Assembly (NCBI GenBank): GCA_011109175.1
Contig: RDEW01000061.1
Span: forward strand, 2,244 to 66,243
Length of the DNA stretch: 64,000 bases
Source: Dicyema japonicum
Lineage: Eukaryota > Dicyemida > Rhombozoa > Dicyemidae
Reading direction: 5' to 3'
Each line of letters opens with the position of its first letter. Position 1 is the first letter of the stretch. The position numbers and the translations under genes are program-made. Shown one piece after another: positions 11,118-22,865 of this stretch. Under the pieces are notes generated by a model. It did not search any database, had not been told where the DNA came from, and saw only the letters and a list, made by a program, of their open reading frames with translations.

Positions 11118-13432
11118 TATTATATATTATTATTATTATAAAGCACAACGTCTTGCCATTGGAAATGACAAAACCAGTGCAGTACCAAACATTAATTTTT
11201 TAGTTAATTTTCTCCACTTTCCACGATCCTGAGCCAAATCCCTCAAGTAATCCAGGTCATCTCCCGTAGTTAGAGATAATCCTATTCTCTTCAGGTCTTC
11301 ATTCAGTGTCGTGGCCAGTGATGCTCTCGGACGTCCTCGGAAATTCACCTCCTCGGTTTGAAAGTATTCCTCCATGGCAACATTAGCTGAAGTTTCGATA
11401 TTTCCCCGTAGGATGTGTCCAAATAGACTCCAACGAAATTCCATGATGTCTAGTGAAATCGGTTTAGAAGTCGTAATAGAGTATAGTTCTTGACTTCTTG
11501 TTCTCATACGGTCCCCGCACGAATGAATCTTCCGTAGTTGTCCCCGATGGAAGGAGTTTAGTTTTTCAATGTCATTTAGGGTTAATGACCAAGAACATTG
11601 CATTATATAGGAGTATTGGTTTGACTAACGAATTGTATAGTCGAGTTCTGATCTCTCGATTCAAGCCCTTCTTTCTTAGAAACCAATTTCTTCTCAAGTT
11701 GTATAAGGCCGTATTTGCTTTAATCTTCCGTGCAATGATGTCTTCTTTATCTCCAAGCAGGGATCCCAGCTTTTTAACCTTTCGCCAATGCTCTTCCAGA
11801 ATAGATTCCTTCCTCATCAAAGTTGTCAGCTCTGTCTTGTCTTTGTTGATATTTAGTGACCATTTTTCGAATACTCTTGGTGCCGTCTCGAGTAATCTCA
11901 ATAGGGCCTCCCCATTTTGCGAGACGAAGTCCACATCATCTGCATAAGCTAGGATGCTAGTTCCCTCCACAATAAAAGGCTTGAGATCCCGTAGCGCAGA
12001 CTCAAGATATGCAACAAAGAGGAGAGGAGACAATGGATCTCCTTGTGGAGTCCCAGTATTTGTCGAAAATGGCATGGCTTGAGTATTTCCAATTTTAACA
12101 GTTAGTTGTGTTTCAGCCAGTAGTGCCCTAATCATCGAAACTGACGAGGCGTCGAATAGACCCGTGATTGATTCCAATAGTTTACAACGGTTAACTGAAT
12201 CAAACGCTTTCGATATGTCAATCCCAAGGATCCCAAAAGATGTTCTAAATCTTTGAATTGTTGAACATCTCCATTTTAGGCTCCATAAGACGTCTGCCGT
12301 TGATCTCCCCTCGCGGAATCCACTATGGTATGGTGAAAGATAGGCTTCCAAATTCTCTCTTACACGTTCGAGAGTGATAATAGCCAGGATCTTCCTGATA
12401 ACATTCATTAGGATGATCGGTCTCAAGTTTGTTACTTTTCCTTTCGGCTTATTTGGTTTGGGAACCGGAATCAAATAACCCTCTTTAATGGGTAACAACA
12501 CACGTTCTTCAAACATTTTGTTCATGGTCAACGCAATGATTTCGTAGAGGTAGTCACCGCCGTTTTTGAATAGTTCAGGACGTAGTCCATCCGGGCCCGC
12601 ACTTTTATCAGGTTTCAGCCTTTCACATGCTAATTTCACCTCATGAGGTGCAATTTTCATTCCCAGTTCACCAGATCCACAAATGAATGCCGAAATCACA
12701 TTCTGAGTCGTATTTAGCCCCGACCTGAAGTGATCAGTAACCAACTCGGCAATTTCAGATGGGTTCATTGTCTTCCATTTTGGTCGTATAATATAGGGGT
12801 ACTCTTCTTATTGTGACATTTAAGTAGCCTAACGGCTTCGTAGTATCCCCTGTTACCTTCCAGGTGCTCTAATTTGTTTAAGGCATCACATCTAGTAGCA
12901 GTCCTCACAGCTTTCTTTATTGACTTATGTATTCTTGCTTTTTCTTTTCTGAGTTCATCTATTGTAAATTTATTCATAGTTTTCTTTTCCTGTATTTGCA
13001 GTCGAATTTGCCTCTGCAGTTTGATTAGATTAGAGATATCTTGACTTGCACTATTCACATTTATCCAGCTTGGAATCTCTATATACATTTCATCATATGT
13101 TTTATGCATCGCCATTGATACGTTTTTCCATACGTTTAAACATGATTGGTTCGTGTTAATATTCTCCAATTTGTTGGTTATTCGTTTTCTGTATATCTCC
13201 TTAATTTGTGGATCTGAGGAATTAATAGTCTTATTGTAGGCGTATTTTTTGGGTGGGTAGTATATTTGGAGTGTTTGTAATAGCTTACTCGAAATTTCGC
13301 AATGACCATCTTATGGTCAGTGTCAATGGACGAACCTCCGTAAGATCTCGCATTTGTCAATAATCTCTTATCTTTGCATATTTTGGTTGAGCTGGTGACG
13401 TGGCTCCAATAAAGTATACCTAAGTTTACCAA
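11118..13432 (-). mobile_element. APE-type non-LTR retrotransposon with the best-preserved reverse transcriptase
   Basis: A single uninterrupted frame of 398 codons (12768-11572) holds the reverse transcriptase: KPDKSAGPDGLRPELFKNGG, GYLIPVPKPNKP, FREGRSTADVLWSLKWRC, GIDISKAFDSVNR, GTPQGDPLSPLLFVAYLE and the catalytic ILAYADDVDF. A second frame (11603-11136) is the C-terminal domain with the zinc-poor RGRPRASLATTLNEDL motif. Upstream, 13169-12765 is the linker and 13432-13178 the nuclease C-terminus (TDHKMVIAKF). The 5' part of the endonuclease is missing. The 3' end is aaagcacaacg, then a (TTA)n-like tail at about 11118-11143. The tract at 52.2 kb matches its last ~115 bp with about one difference, so this subfamily moved recently. 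Confidence 0.88.
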
Positions 13433-13534
13433 CGATAAAACTATTTACTAAGTATAGACAATATTTGTTAGTATCCAAATTAAATAAATTATTAAAAAAA
13501 CATAAGAAACAATTTATATCCCATTATTATTATC

Positions 13535-14045
13535 GCGTGGCGCCATGTGGTGTGACGTGGATAGTTGATTGAAGTTTCAGTTTTGTTCGTCTGTTCCTCC
13601 TCTTTCTTTTTATTAGAGTGGCGTCATGTGATCCACCTTTCTAGGTGGCGCCCAGTGCCAGGCCGGCACGAAAAAGGATCATTTGCTCTTCCCCACTCCA
13701 CTGGAGGTGTTTCCACAATTGCAACTATGGACGTCTTTTATCTCTATGTTGATTCCGGATGGACTCTGTTTCTGTAGAAGTGGAAACTGGATACATTTAA
13801 TTAGCTGTTTACTTTGACTTTTTTCTCGGTGTGTCCAGGGTAAAAAAAACGTGGATAGTTGTAGTTTCCCTTCATTCCGATGGCATTACTGGATCCACTT
13901 TACTGAGGAGGCGCCCAATGCCTGGTCGGCATCAAGAAGATCCAACAATTCTTCCCGGGACAACCTGGTGACAAGTTCTGGAATTCTTGAACGAGTCAGG
14001 ATCGAGGAGTTAGTTAGTTTGGTTACCCTTGCTCTTTGGAAATAA
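13535..14045 (+). repeat. dispersed short retroposon, two adjacent copies
   Basis: A first copy runs from ggcgccatgtggtg (about 13538) through agagtggcgtcatgtgatcc and gatggactctg to the vicinity of 13845. A second, shorter one (13850-14045) starts with gtggatagttgtag. Related copies lie at 19060-19200, 38330-38490 (inverted), 60915-61230 and 61400-61915 (inverted). The best copies end in gggttaataataataa, a LINE-like tail. No protein and no clear pol III boxes were seen. It may be a non-autonomous passenger of the LINEs. Confidence 0.6.
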
Positions 14046-14079
14046 TTTTAATTTAATTTTTTTAACTTAGCTAATATGA

Positions 14080-15257
14080 CAATGATAATTACCTCTAAAA
14101 TATGACAACAAGTTTATTCCTCGTTCTTGTAAGTAATGCTAGTTTACTGAAGCCACATTTTACAAAATAGGTTGATGGAAAAGCAAAAAAAACGTTGAGC
14201 TCTCATCCAGATTAGGATATTTATTTTAAATCAGTGTATATCCAAAAATTTATTTGATGGTTATCGAAAGCTTGAATTACAGATGGTCAGATTGCAAATC
14301 TATTATTTCTTCTTGTATCTCGATCTGAACTGTGGAAGGTTTTACACTGAAAGGATCAATAATCCATGGTGGAATAACTAAGTTGAAGAGATCATTATAT
14401 CGTGTTTGAAAATCGTTGTACATATTTTAAGATGATAAATGTAAACTTGTAAATCCTCTTCCTTAAGAGTATTTTGTATTTTCGATAAATTTTGAAATTG
14501 TGATAACTCGTTGCTTTCGATATTAATACAATAAAGTTCAAGTTTTGTTTAATAGCCAACCTTGCAATGAATGGTTTGATATTTTTTCGTTTGTCGTTTT
14601 TTTTAAGTTCGTTTAATTTTTCGAAAATATCATCCAAATAAGATATATCGGCTTTAGCAGTAATAAGTTTTTCATTGAAACCTTTATTTTTCATAAACAA
14701 AACTACTGAGTCACAAAGAGAAACAAAACGATTCAGATAAATTCCTTTTGAAAGCCACTCTACAGTTATGTGCAGAACTAATGTTGTAAAATTTTCATCA
14801 TTTTCTTCACATAATAATTGAAAAAGATGATCTTGGAGTGAATGAGATTTTTATATAATTGACAGAAAAAGAAATAACAAAACGACATCCCAAATTTTAG
14901 CGATTAAATGTTGTTGCTGAATAACACAGTGATTGGTAAAAATAGATGGTACACGAGATTTTAAGTATGCCAAGCATCCTCTGTATTTACCAACAACCAT
15001 AGAAGCAACGCCGTCAGTGGCACATGCAATTATGTTCTCAAGAGGAATATTATTCAAACAAAAGTATGCTTCAATTTCATTAAACAGTGACACCCCCTTT
15101 GTATCACTTGTAATCTTTCTTGCATTTCTTCAATAATTTCACTGCCATTCCAAAACTTTAAATATGGCATAAAAGGAGAACCGCTATCTAGCAATGTAGT
15201 TTCGTCAATAAGTTTACACATTATGTATGATTTGATTAAACCTAAAATGTAAGACAT
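14080..15257 (-). mobile_element. hAT-type transposase remnant (ZBED5/DUF4371-like)
   Basis: Minus-strand order is: LDSGSPFMPYLKFWNG; then FNEIEAYFCLNNIPLENIIACATDG (compare FFEKNNIPWEN..ICTDGAPAM of the family); THEN a VTVEWLSKG-like stretch and KADISYLDDIFEKLNELKK; then DLFNLVIPPWIIDPF and DLQSDHL; and finally FPSTYFVKCGFSKLALLTRTRNK near 14110, the hAT C-terminal dimerisation block. Frame changes occur near 15090, 14850 and 14400. Known role of the family: cut-and-paste transposition; some copies are domesticated. This one is broken. Confidence 0.7.
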
Positions 15258-15409
15258 TATAGAATGTGAAATTTATTACCTAAATTCTGTTTTCGTCGAG
15301 TTTAAACAAATATTGGAAAAAGTTTTTGCTTTCGTATACGCAAAAACCGACATTGTGGAAATCAAGAGAATGGAAAGCAGATCAAGTGAAACATAGCAAT
15401 AAAGAACAA

Positions 15410-15693
15410 ACTTGGCTCTTTACTTGGAGACAATCAATTATCTTTCAGTTTTATATAAAGAGCAGCCAGTAGTTGTTAACAGTTAATTTTTGCGTTAAAT
15501 AATTGTCTTGATAAAAAAATCTAAAATTATAATCAGTTAACAGCCGGAGGTATTAAGAAAAGGATATAACAAGGAATGGGAACATGTATTTTCAATAGAT
15601 TTCTGTGGAGTGCTTAGTCCAGGTACTATGGACTCCTTCGAAACAATCGACCAACTTACAGAAACACTTAGAACTGACCCGAAAATGAAATAA
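15410..15693 (+). CDS. unrecognised candidate exons just upstream of dynamin
   Basis: One exon-like frame reads RTNLALYLETINYLSVLYKE (about 15400-15465). A second ends the chain: EVLRKGYNKEWEHVFSIDFC followed by GVLSPGTMDSFETIDQL and ending LRTDPKMK with TAA at 15691-15693. A 50-60 nt AT-rich stretch with GT and AG ends lies between them. The acidic, regular composition looks like protein, but I do not recognise it and the 5' end is not found. The gap to the dynamin start is 126 nt. Confidence 0.35.
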
Positions 15694-15819
15694 ATATTAG
15701 GTAAATTATTTGCGAAAAAAATTATAAAATATTAAATATAATTATTACATTTATAATATTTAATAATATAAACTGATTATTTAATTTCGCCTTGCTCTAG
15801 TTAAATTCGTTATCGATAA

Positions 15820-18570
15820 ATGCACAAAAATGTTGGAATGGAAAACTTAATACACGTAATTAATAAAATTCATGATTCATTTGCCGTATCTTCGATCCCA
15901 TGCAACATCGACTTACCTCAAATTGTAGTTGTTGGGTGTCAAAGTGCTGGGAAAAGCAGCGTATTGGAAAACATAGTGGGAAAGTCTTCGTTTTTACTCA
16001 TTTTAGGGAATTTCTTCCACGGGGAAGTGGTATTGTCACTCGGAGGCCATTAGTTTTACAACTAGTGAACTCAGATGAAGAATATGGTAAATTTTTGCAT
16101 ACTCAAGAAATATTTCACAATTTCGACGCAATAAGAAGAGAAATTCAAGAAGAAACAAACCGTACATGTGGTAAAGAAAAGACTGTGTCAAATGTTAGCA
16201 TAAACTTGAAGATATGTTCACCTTCTAGTAATTTTTTGATAAACAAAATAGTGATAAATTTAACGTTAGTTGACCTACCAGGTATAACAAAAGTGGCAAC
16301 CGGAGGACAGAGTGATAACATTGTCGGAATGATCAGAGAAATGGTGTTAAAGTTCATAAAAAGTGAAAACTCGTTAATATTGGCCGTGAGTCCGGCAAAC
16401 ACAGATTTGGCAAATTCAGATGCCCTTCAAATAGCTAAAGAAGTAGATCCTGAAGGGAAGAGAACAATAGGAGTGATAACAAAAATTGATATGATGGATA
16501 CTGAGACTAACGCTCGTGAAATATTAGAAAATAGAGTGTTTCCCCTTCAAAGAGGTATTATTTTATACGAATTTAAGGATTTGTTGGGGTTATAAATCGA
16601 AGTCAAAAAGAGATCGAACAAAAACTTCCAATAGATAAATCTCTAATTAAAGAGAGTGAATTCTTCAGAAATCACAGTGCTTACAGGTTGTAACATGCAT
16701 GTAATCAGACATATGGCTGATCGAATGGGAACGATATTTCTTCAAAAATATTTGAATTCCCAACTTTACCAACATATTCTACATGTTTTGCCTTCTCTTG
16801 ATAAAGCAATATCTGACCAACTTTCACTTTTGCAACCGCAAGTAAATGAAATAGAATCAAAAGGGGGCAAAATGTCACATAAAGAAATAATGACGTTAAT
16901 TGTATTATTTAATTTTAGAACTATTTCTAAATTTTCAAATATGATGAAAGACTCTTTAATTTCCTCTAGTTCTTCGATAGACACTAAAACGCTCTCTGTT
17001 GGTGCCGCTATTAACCATCATTTTTATAAAAATTTCCCTTCTAGTTTGGAAAATCTTCTCAAAACTGAAAGAATTGATCTTAATAATAAAATACGGATTT
17101 CAATACAAAATGTCCACGGAGTTAAGTTTATTTGTTTTCTTTTTTAAAGGACTGGCCTTAATAAACCTGATTCTGCTTTTGAGATGATTGTTAAGATGGA
17201 AATTGAAAAGACTTTTGATGCTACAGTAAGCTGTCTTGATAAGGTTTACAGTCTTGTCAATTCTACTGTGGACACTTATCTCAATATGGTAAACGCTATA
17301 ATTAATATAGTTGAGAGAATACCCAAATTTGAAAACTTTAGTCCATGATCTTATTCGTAATAAGATGGACTTGTATTATAGACAAACTCTTGGCCAATTG
17401 AAACTAACTGTCGATATTCACAAAAGCTATATAAACACAAATCATCCTGATTTTATTGCTAATGTCGGGTAAAATTTATTATTGATAAAAATAGAAAAGA
17501 AGATAACAGTGATAATTCTTCCTGTTATATTTAAATATTTATTTTTAGTAAAAAGAGGATTCGTCGCTATTAGCAATTTATCATCAAATAAAAATAAACC
17601 GGTTCAATATTACGCTGTTATATCTAATGAGAATGTTGTTTTATATAAAGATGAAGATGTAATGTTATTTACTCATATTTAGGAAAAGGACAAAAAAGTA
17701 TCACTAATTCCTCAAAAACTCAGATATAAACTAAATCAGTATGGACAAAATTCTATTTCATTATTCGGCAATGATGAGAAGTTTATAAAGTTTAATATTA
17801 GGACTATATTATTTAAAAATATGAATTATTTACAACTGGAATTTTCCGATTTTGATGAATGGTCAGAATGGTTATCAGTTTTGGTGGAAGCTGGAATTAA
17901 ACCGTACGATACTTATCATCAGGTTTGAGTGTCTATTATTATAGACAATTTTTGATTTGGAAAGTGCAACTATGACTGTGAGCAATTACGTTGAATCGTA
18001 TAAAAGTGTTTTCAAAAAAATAATGAATGATGTAGTTCCTAAAACTATTTATCATGGATTTCTCCTTAATGTTATATTTTATATTATTTATAGCTTGTAG
18101 AATATCTTAATATTGAATTGCTTGGTGAAATTTATTCTCGTGATTCGATTGTATGTTTTCTTTAATATTATAGGATAATATTTTTAAGCAATCTTCTGAA
18201 GTAGTTGCTCGTAACAAGGAGATTTTAACACTATTTAAAGCAAACAAAGAGGCGAAAGCTTACATAAGGGATATACTTTCTGATGTTTCTGAAATTTCTG
18301 ATTCATTATACGTTCCTAAACCAATCATAACTAATGATCCTCAAACTGTTACATTCAGTAATCCATCTCTTTCAAATATTACTAGTACAACTAATTCAAT
18401 GTATGTCATTACATTTATTATTTTTACAGCGAACCAAATATCAAACCTCCTGCCATACCATCCAGATCTAACAATCCAAATTTTCCTTTACCTCCTTCAA
18501 ATGTTTTAAAGGATTCCGACAGGTTTTTTTTCATATATTTTTTAGAAATCCTCCTTCTCTCCCTGCGTAA
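15820..18570 (+). CDS. DNM: dynamin, complete 14-exon gene
   Basis: Exons: 15820-15983, 16007-16554, 16578-16686, 16709-17125, 17150-17288, 17311-17468, 17495-17523, 17549-17658, 17683-17922, 17945-18070, 18094-18150, 18174-18400, 18430-18522, 18546-18570. The thirteen introns are 22-29 nt. Spliced length is 2442 nt, 813 residues, with no frame break. Domains in order: GTPase with P-loop [17 protein letters not shown], switch [18 protein letters not shown] and TKID; middle/stalk (FGVINRSQ-like [39 protein letters not shown]); PH domain ([22 protein letters not shown]); GED ([20 protein letters not shown]); short proline-rich tail ([15 protein letters not shown]). It should assemble on necks of budding vesicles and sever them by GTP hydrolysis. 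The start [11 protein letters not shown] matches the family's N-terminus. Its slightly short proline-rich tail means fewer SH3 docking sites. Confidence 0.95.
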
Positions 18571-19059
18571 TTTAATTTTTAATTTTAGACGTCCTCGAAG
18601 ATAGACATTATTTATTCGGGCTAATTTTTCTAATAATATTTTACTAAATCCTTTTATTCTGATATTTTAAAACTTATAAGTATGATATGATATTTTAAGT
18701 GTTTATTTCGTAATTTTGTGTAGTTTTTTAATTAAGAATTAACCAAGTAAATAGAAAAAATCAATACCTTCCAAAAAAATGGCCAGTATGGCTTTGCAAA
18801 GGTTTTCTTGGACACCTCTAAACCCTACACCTTTTGAGGAATTAGTGAGGAGCCTTACTACCCTTCAAAAAAGTTAGAAACCCCCACCCAATCCGGAAAT
18901 GCGTTGGAACCCGGGAAGAACACCGAGCAAGAATCAGGTGGCTACTCGAGGCGGCCGGAATCATTTGATGGCTATGTAGTTATTTAATTTGTCGGTGATT
19001 TTTGGTTATTAATAATAATAAAGTAGTTTAGTAATTTGTATGTCATATCAATTTCAATA
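18571..19059. other. intergenic, nothing recognised
   Basis: Downstream of dynamin, AT-rich DNA gives way to a slightly GC-richer block (18780-18970) with no open frame of note, then an AT-rich stretch with an ataataata run at about 19007-19020. Confidence 0.4.
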
Positions 19060-19200
19060 CTCAGTGGATTTGATTCCCCATACAGGCTATTTATTGAAGA
19101 TTTCTCATATTTTTCTCCATTCCTTCTCTCCTTGTTATCCTAGAGTGGCGTCATCTGATCCATCAATCTTTGGTGCTTCCCAGTGGCAGATCATTCTAGT
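19060..19200 (+). repeat. truncated copy of the dispersed 13.5-kb repeat
   Basis: It shares ccttctctcc...ctagagtggcgtcat, tgatcc and the gtgc/cccagtggcagatc block with 13600-13680 and 60970-61035. The copy stops at an RLE-element fragment that begins near 19200. Confidence 0.5.
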
Positions 19201-19790
19201 TAGTGTATGTTGAAGACAAGAGGCGCAAACAGAAGAGACGGATCAAACCAAATCGAATGTCGTCCTCGATTGCTCCAGAAGTCAATTAGAAGGGCAAGAG
19301 GTTGTACCCAGTCTTGCTGATCCTGGGATCCAAAATGGGATAATTTTCTCGGACACGAGTTGGCTAAGACAGAGGAGGCATTGGAGAAGATAAGAGGTTT
19401 TTTACTCAAAGTCAAAGTCAGCTGGAAAAGTGGCGAGAGTTAAAAAGGGATGTCTTTCGATTTAGTTTGTAATAATTCAGATGCTATAAGTTTGGGCAAT
19501 AAAAGCAAATGATTCCGAGCTTCCTCTGATTTTGCAGATGCAGGCCGTTTCTGAAGAGAAGGGGTCCAATGGTTTGACGTTGTGAATTTTGTTTCTTTAG
19601 GGACCACAACAACCATTTTGTTTCTCGGTGGAACGATGTTTATTCCACTTGGTGTGGAGAGTTCAGGTGCTATGGAACCGTCGATAGTTGAATTTCTGAT
19701 GGTCAAATTTCCATCCTTTGTGAACGATCCTGACTATTTAAGCGAGTTTTTCTATGAGGAAATAGGGCCTTAATTATACTTTTTTTGATA
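19201..19790 (+). mobile_element. C-terminal fragment of an RLE-type non-LTR retrotransposon
   Basis: The best part is 19590-19770, reading FIPLGVESSGAMEPSIVEFL. This lines up with FVPIAIETSGAAGSITASFL of the better-preserved element at 34.2-37.2 kb and FVPFAVETSGILGPKADELV at 43.9 kb. The invariant pattern is F-V/I-P-x-x-V/I-E-T/S-SG. The upstream part is more degraded. Confidence 0.55.
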
Positions 19791-19904
19791 AATAAACTAA
19801 TTTATCGGCTAAAAAATTACGATAATTGTGCTAATTAACAAAATGATTTTTGACCAATTAACCAATGAACTTAGTCAATGTTAAAATTACGATTAATATA
19901 ATTA

Positions 19905-20205
19905 TAGGAGGTGTGTTGCTTGGGATTCAACGTGCACGGACACTTTTTCTAAATTTATTAACTCTTTGTTGCACGCTAGTTCCGCAGTAGGAAAAAGTAC
20001 CACAGCATCATGGACCGGTTCATTTTCCAGCCGACCTCCGTTGAGATTTCTGGCGTTATTTGGCCGAGCATGTCAGATTTTATCAGGTTAATCGGACGGC
20101 TTGTGAGGAAGCGGAAGGGCAAACCTAGACTTTTCAAGAACATTTGGCTTGCGATTATGAGTACTAATTCCCATTTTGTGCTCAATGCCTGCAGGCCATA
20201 ATGGA
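19905..20205 (+). mobile_element. second C-terminal RLE-element fragment
   Basis: It reads WDSTCTDTFSKFINSLLHAS, matching VWDCTVVDSF of the 34-kb element and likely part of the nuclease fold. In another frame it reads FQPTSVEISGVIWPSMSDFI and ends LAIMSTNSHFVLNACRP, the position of IAVIRGNAYSVMSAA. It is frame-broken. With the previous entry it makes two fragments of this 3' region within 1 kb. Confidence 0.6.
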
Positions 20206-20284
20206 GACATGCTATAAAATTTTTACGTTATGTTAATAAATTGTTTTCAACCAAAAATATATAAATACAGTTCAACCCCTGCAC

Positions 20285-22640
20285 CCAAAATTATTATTAA
20301 TTATTAAAAAGCACTTTCACAGAACCAAAAAACGTTACATTACTCAAGGTCCCGTTAGTGCCGCACGTTTCACAATCTGCTTCACTAGGCGTCTCCATCG
20401 CCCTCTACTTTGCGCATCTGTCCTTAGATTTAAGATTTCTTCTAATCCCATTAAGATCCTTGTTCAGAGCCACGGGTAGAGTGACTCTGGGTCTTCTTCT
20501 GAATGATCGTTTGTTCTCATTGTTAAAGTAATTGTCCATTATTATATTTGTAGGGGCGTTTATGTCCATTCTGAGCACGTGCCCAAACAGTCTCCACCTT
20601 GATTCAATAATGTCGATGCTTGTTGGCCTCGATTGTGCCACAGAGTATAATTTCTTATTTGAAATCTTCTTGGGCCAACCTAGGCCCATTAAATTGCGTA
20701 ATTGTTTGCGATGAAATATATCCATTTTCTTGAGCTCTAGCTCTGTGACCCCCCATATACCCGAGTTGTTCATAAGCACCGTTTTTATATATGCGTTGTA
20801 TAGTCTTATTCGTAGATTTGTTTTATTATCTTCTGCATTTTCTTATACATGGCAATAGCTAGAACTCTTCTATACATCATGTCCTCACTATCACCAATAA
20901 GGATCCCAATTTCCTTTTTTCCTCCAATTTTTATCAATATATTTTGATTCCCTTGTGATTCTTATGTGTTCAGTCTTTTCCTGATTTACTCGCAAAGACC
21001 AATTCTTAAATTCTCCAGGGATTTTCTCTAAAGCAAGTCCATGTTCCAGATCATTTTCTGACACAAAATCTATGTATATGCGTATATAATTCCCATCGGC
21101 ATGCATCCTTCATATTTTGTTCTAAGAGCTCTCAATGCCGCTTCCAGGTACACGACAAATAGAACCGGAGATGAGAGTCTTCCTGAGGTATTCCAACTAT
21201 TTTCCCGAAAGGCTTCGATGTTGTGTTCCCAACTCGTACAGTTAATTTAGTGTTCGATATTAGGAAACGGACAAGTCTTGTGTTATCCTCATCAAGAAAA
21301 CTCCCAGCAACGTCCAACAATGTTTTTCTGTTGACAGTGTTAAACGCACTGGACATGTCCACTCCCAAAATCTTAAAATCACTCCTGTATCGTTGACACA
21401 TGGCACATATCCACCTGTGGGACCAAACAGCATCTGCGGTCGAGCGTCCCTTTCTTAACCCACTCTGTCCCGGCGACAAAAATTCATAAACATCAGAAGA
21501 AATCCGACTAAGAGCTATCAGAGATAGTATCTTCCTCAATGATCCCAGTGATATCACAGGTCTTAGATTTTTTATCGGTCCCTTGCTCTTTCCTGGAATA
21601 TGCAGAGGAATCAAAATTCCATCATCATGTTTCAAGATGGAATGCGTCTCAAATACCTTATTGAAAATCTTTGTAATGAAAGTTGTCAGTTTGCCTGGTG
21701 CATACTTGATCAATTCTCCATGTATGTTGTCTGGTCCCACTGCCCTGTTGTTGTTTAATTTAATGATTGCCAGGTTAGTTTCCTCTGTAGATATCGGTAG
21801 ATTCAGGCTTATTGGTGATTTCTCAAATGACTCCACATCTGAGGTTTCATTTTTATTCAAAAGTCCTGAAAAATGTTCGGCAATAATCTCAGTTTTTTTC
21901 TTTATTGATAATGATCCAATTTCATGATCGAAGACCCCTTTAAATCCTGCCGGCCTTTTTTCCCCAAGCACGTCGAAACTTGCCTTCTTTATTCCATCAA
22001 CAGTAGCATTCCAAATCATCTCTGGGGAATTTTCCATATTTATGTTCACAATCTCCTTCTTAATTGCCATACAATAATCATCACTCGTCTTCTCACATAA
22101 GCATAATTTTTCCACAATAAAGCATAATTTTTTTCCAAAGATAAGCTCTCTTCTTTCTAGCTCCATCTATTCCGAAATATCTTTTTATTCTGAAACGTGC
22201 AACCAGCAGTTTATGATAACTATAAGTTATGGTACCTCCATAGCTGCGGGAGTCTGTTAGTAAAACACGAAGAGATCTTTTACAAATAACATAATCAATC
22301 TGGTTGTATATCCAAACATAGTCACCATTTCCATCCTTTCTGAGTCCAGTCCACGTAGTCTTATGCTCGCATTCTGATCGAATGCAGAATTACAAATGAA
22401 GTAGTCAAACATGTTACAAAATTGCACGAGCGATTCTCCTGACATATTCCTCCTCCGTGGCATGTCTACCCATACAGTATCCCACTTTAGCATTCCAATC
22501 ACCACACAGAAAGGTCATAAACGAGCCTTTGAGATCAGAGATGGTATCCGTTAGTGACATATAAAGCAGATCAAGTTCATCAGGATTCGTAGAAACCCTT
22601 ATGGATAGCCACATACACTTGCAATCGCAGACAAAGAAAG
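20285..22640 (-). mobile_element. APE-type non-LTR retrotransposon, 5'-truncated
   Basis: A long frame (22166-21132, 344 codons) carries the reverse transcriptase N-terminal half: NNNRAVGPDNIHGELIKYAP, GILIPLHIPGKSKGPI, LRKGRSTADAVWSHRW, GVDMSSAFNTVNR. The region expected to hold the YxDD box is decayed (about 21060-21090). The C-terminal part, 20779-20405, has FRRRPRVTLPVALNKDLNGI. Endonuclease pieces lie at 22614-22257. It ends with aaagcac and a (TTA)n-like tail near 20290-20315, as in the 6.8 and 11.1 kb elements. Confidence 0.85.
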
Positions 22641-22865
22641 ACTCTATCTACCAAAAATAAATTTGGAAGAGGCCTCGAGTCTGTCAGTAACAAAACAGAA
22701 CGAATGCTCCTCGATTTTATGGTGACTTGAACATAGCGCAAATTACTGCCTAAGAAGAGCAGAAATACTACGGGATATTAATTAAAAGAAAACACACATG
22801 ACCACGATCGTAGAATTCATTTCCCGAAAGTACAACATTGAAAATCTGAAGTACAACAATGTTTA

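Noticed and set aside
13565-14045. Open frames as host genes
   Set aside because: They lie in repeat copies found at four other places and do not share a protein frame between copies.
18401-18570. Premature end of dynamin
   Set aside because: The apparent stop disappears when 29-nt and 23-nt introns are removed; total length is a multiple of three.
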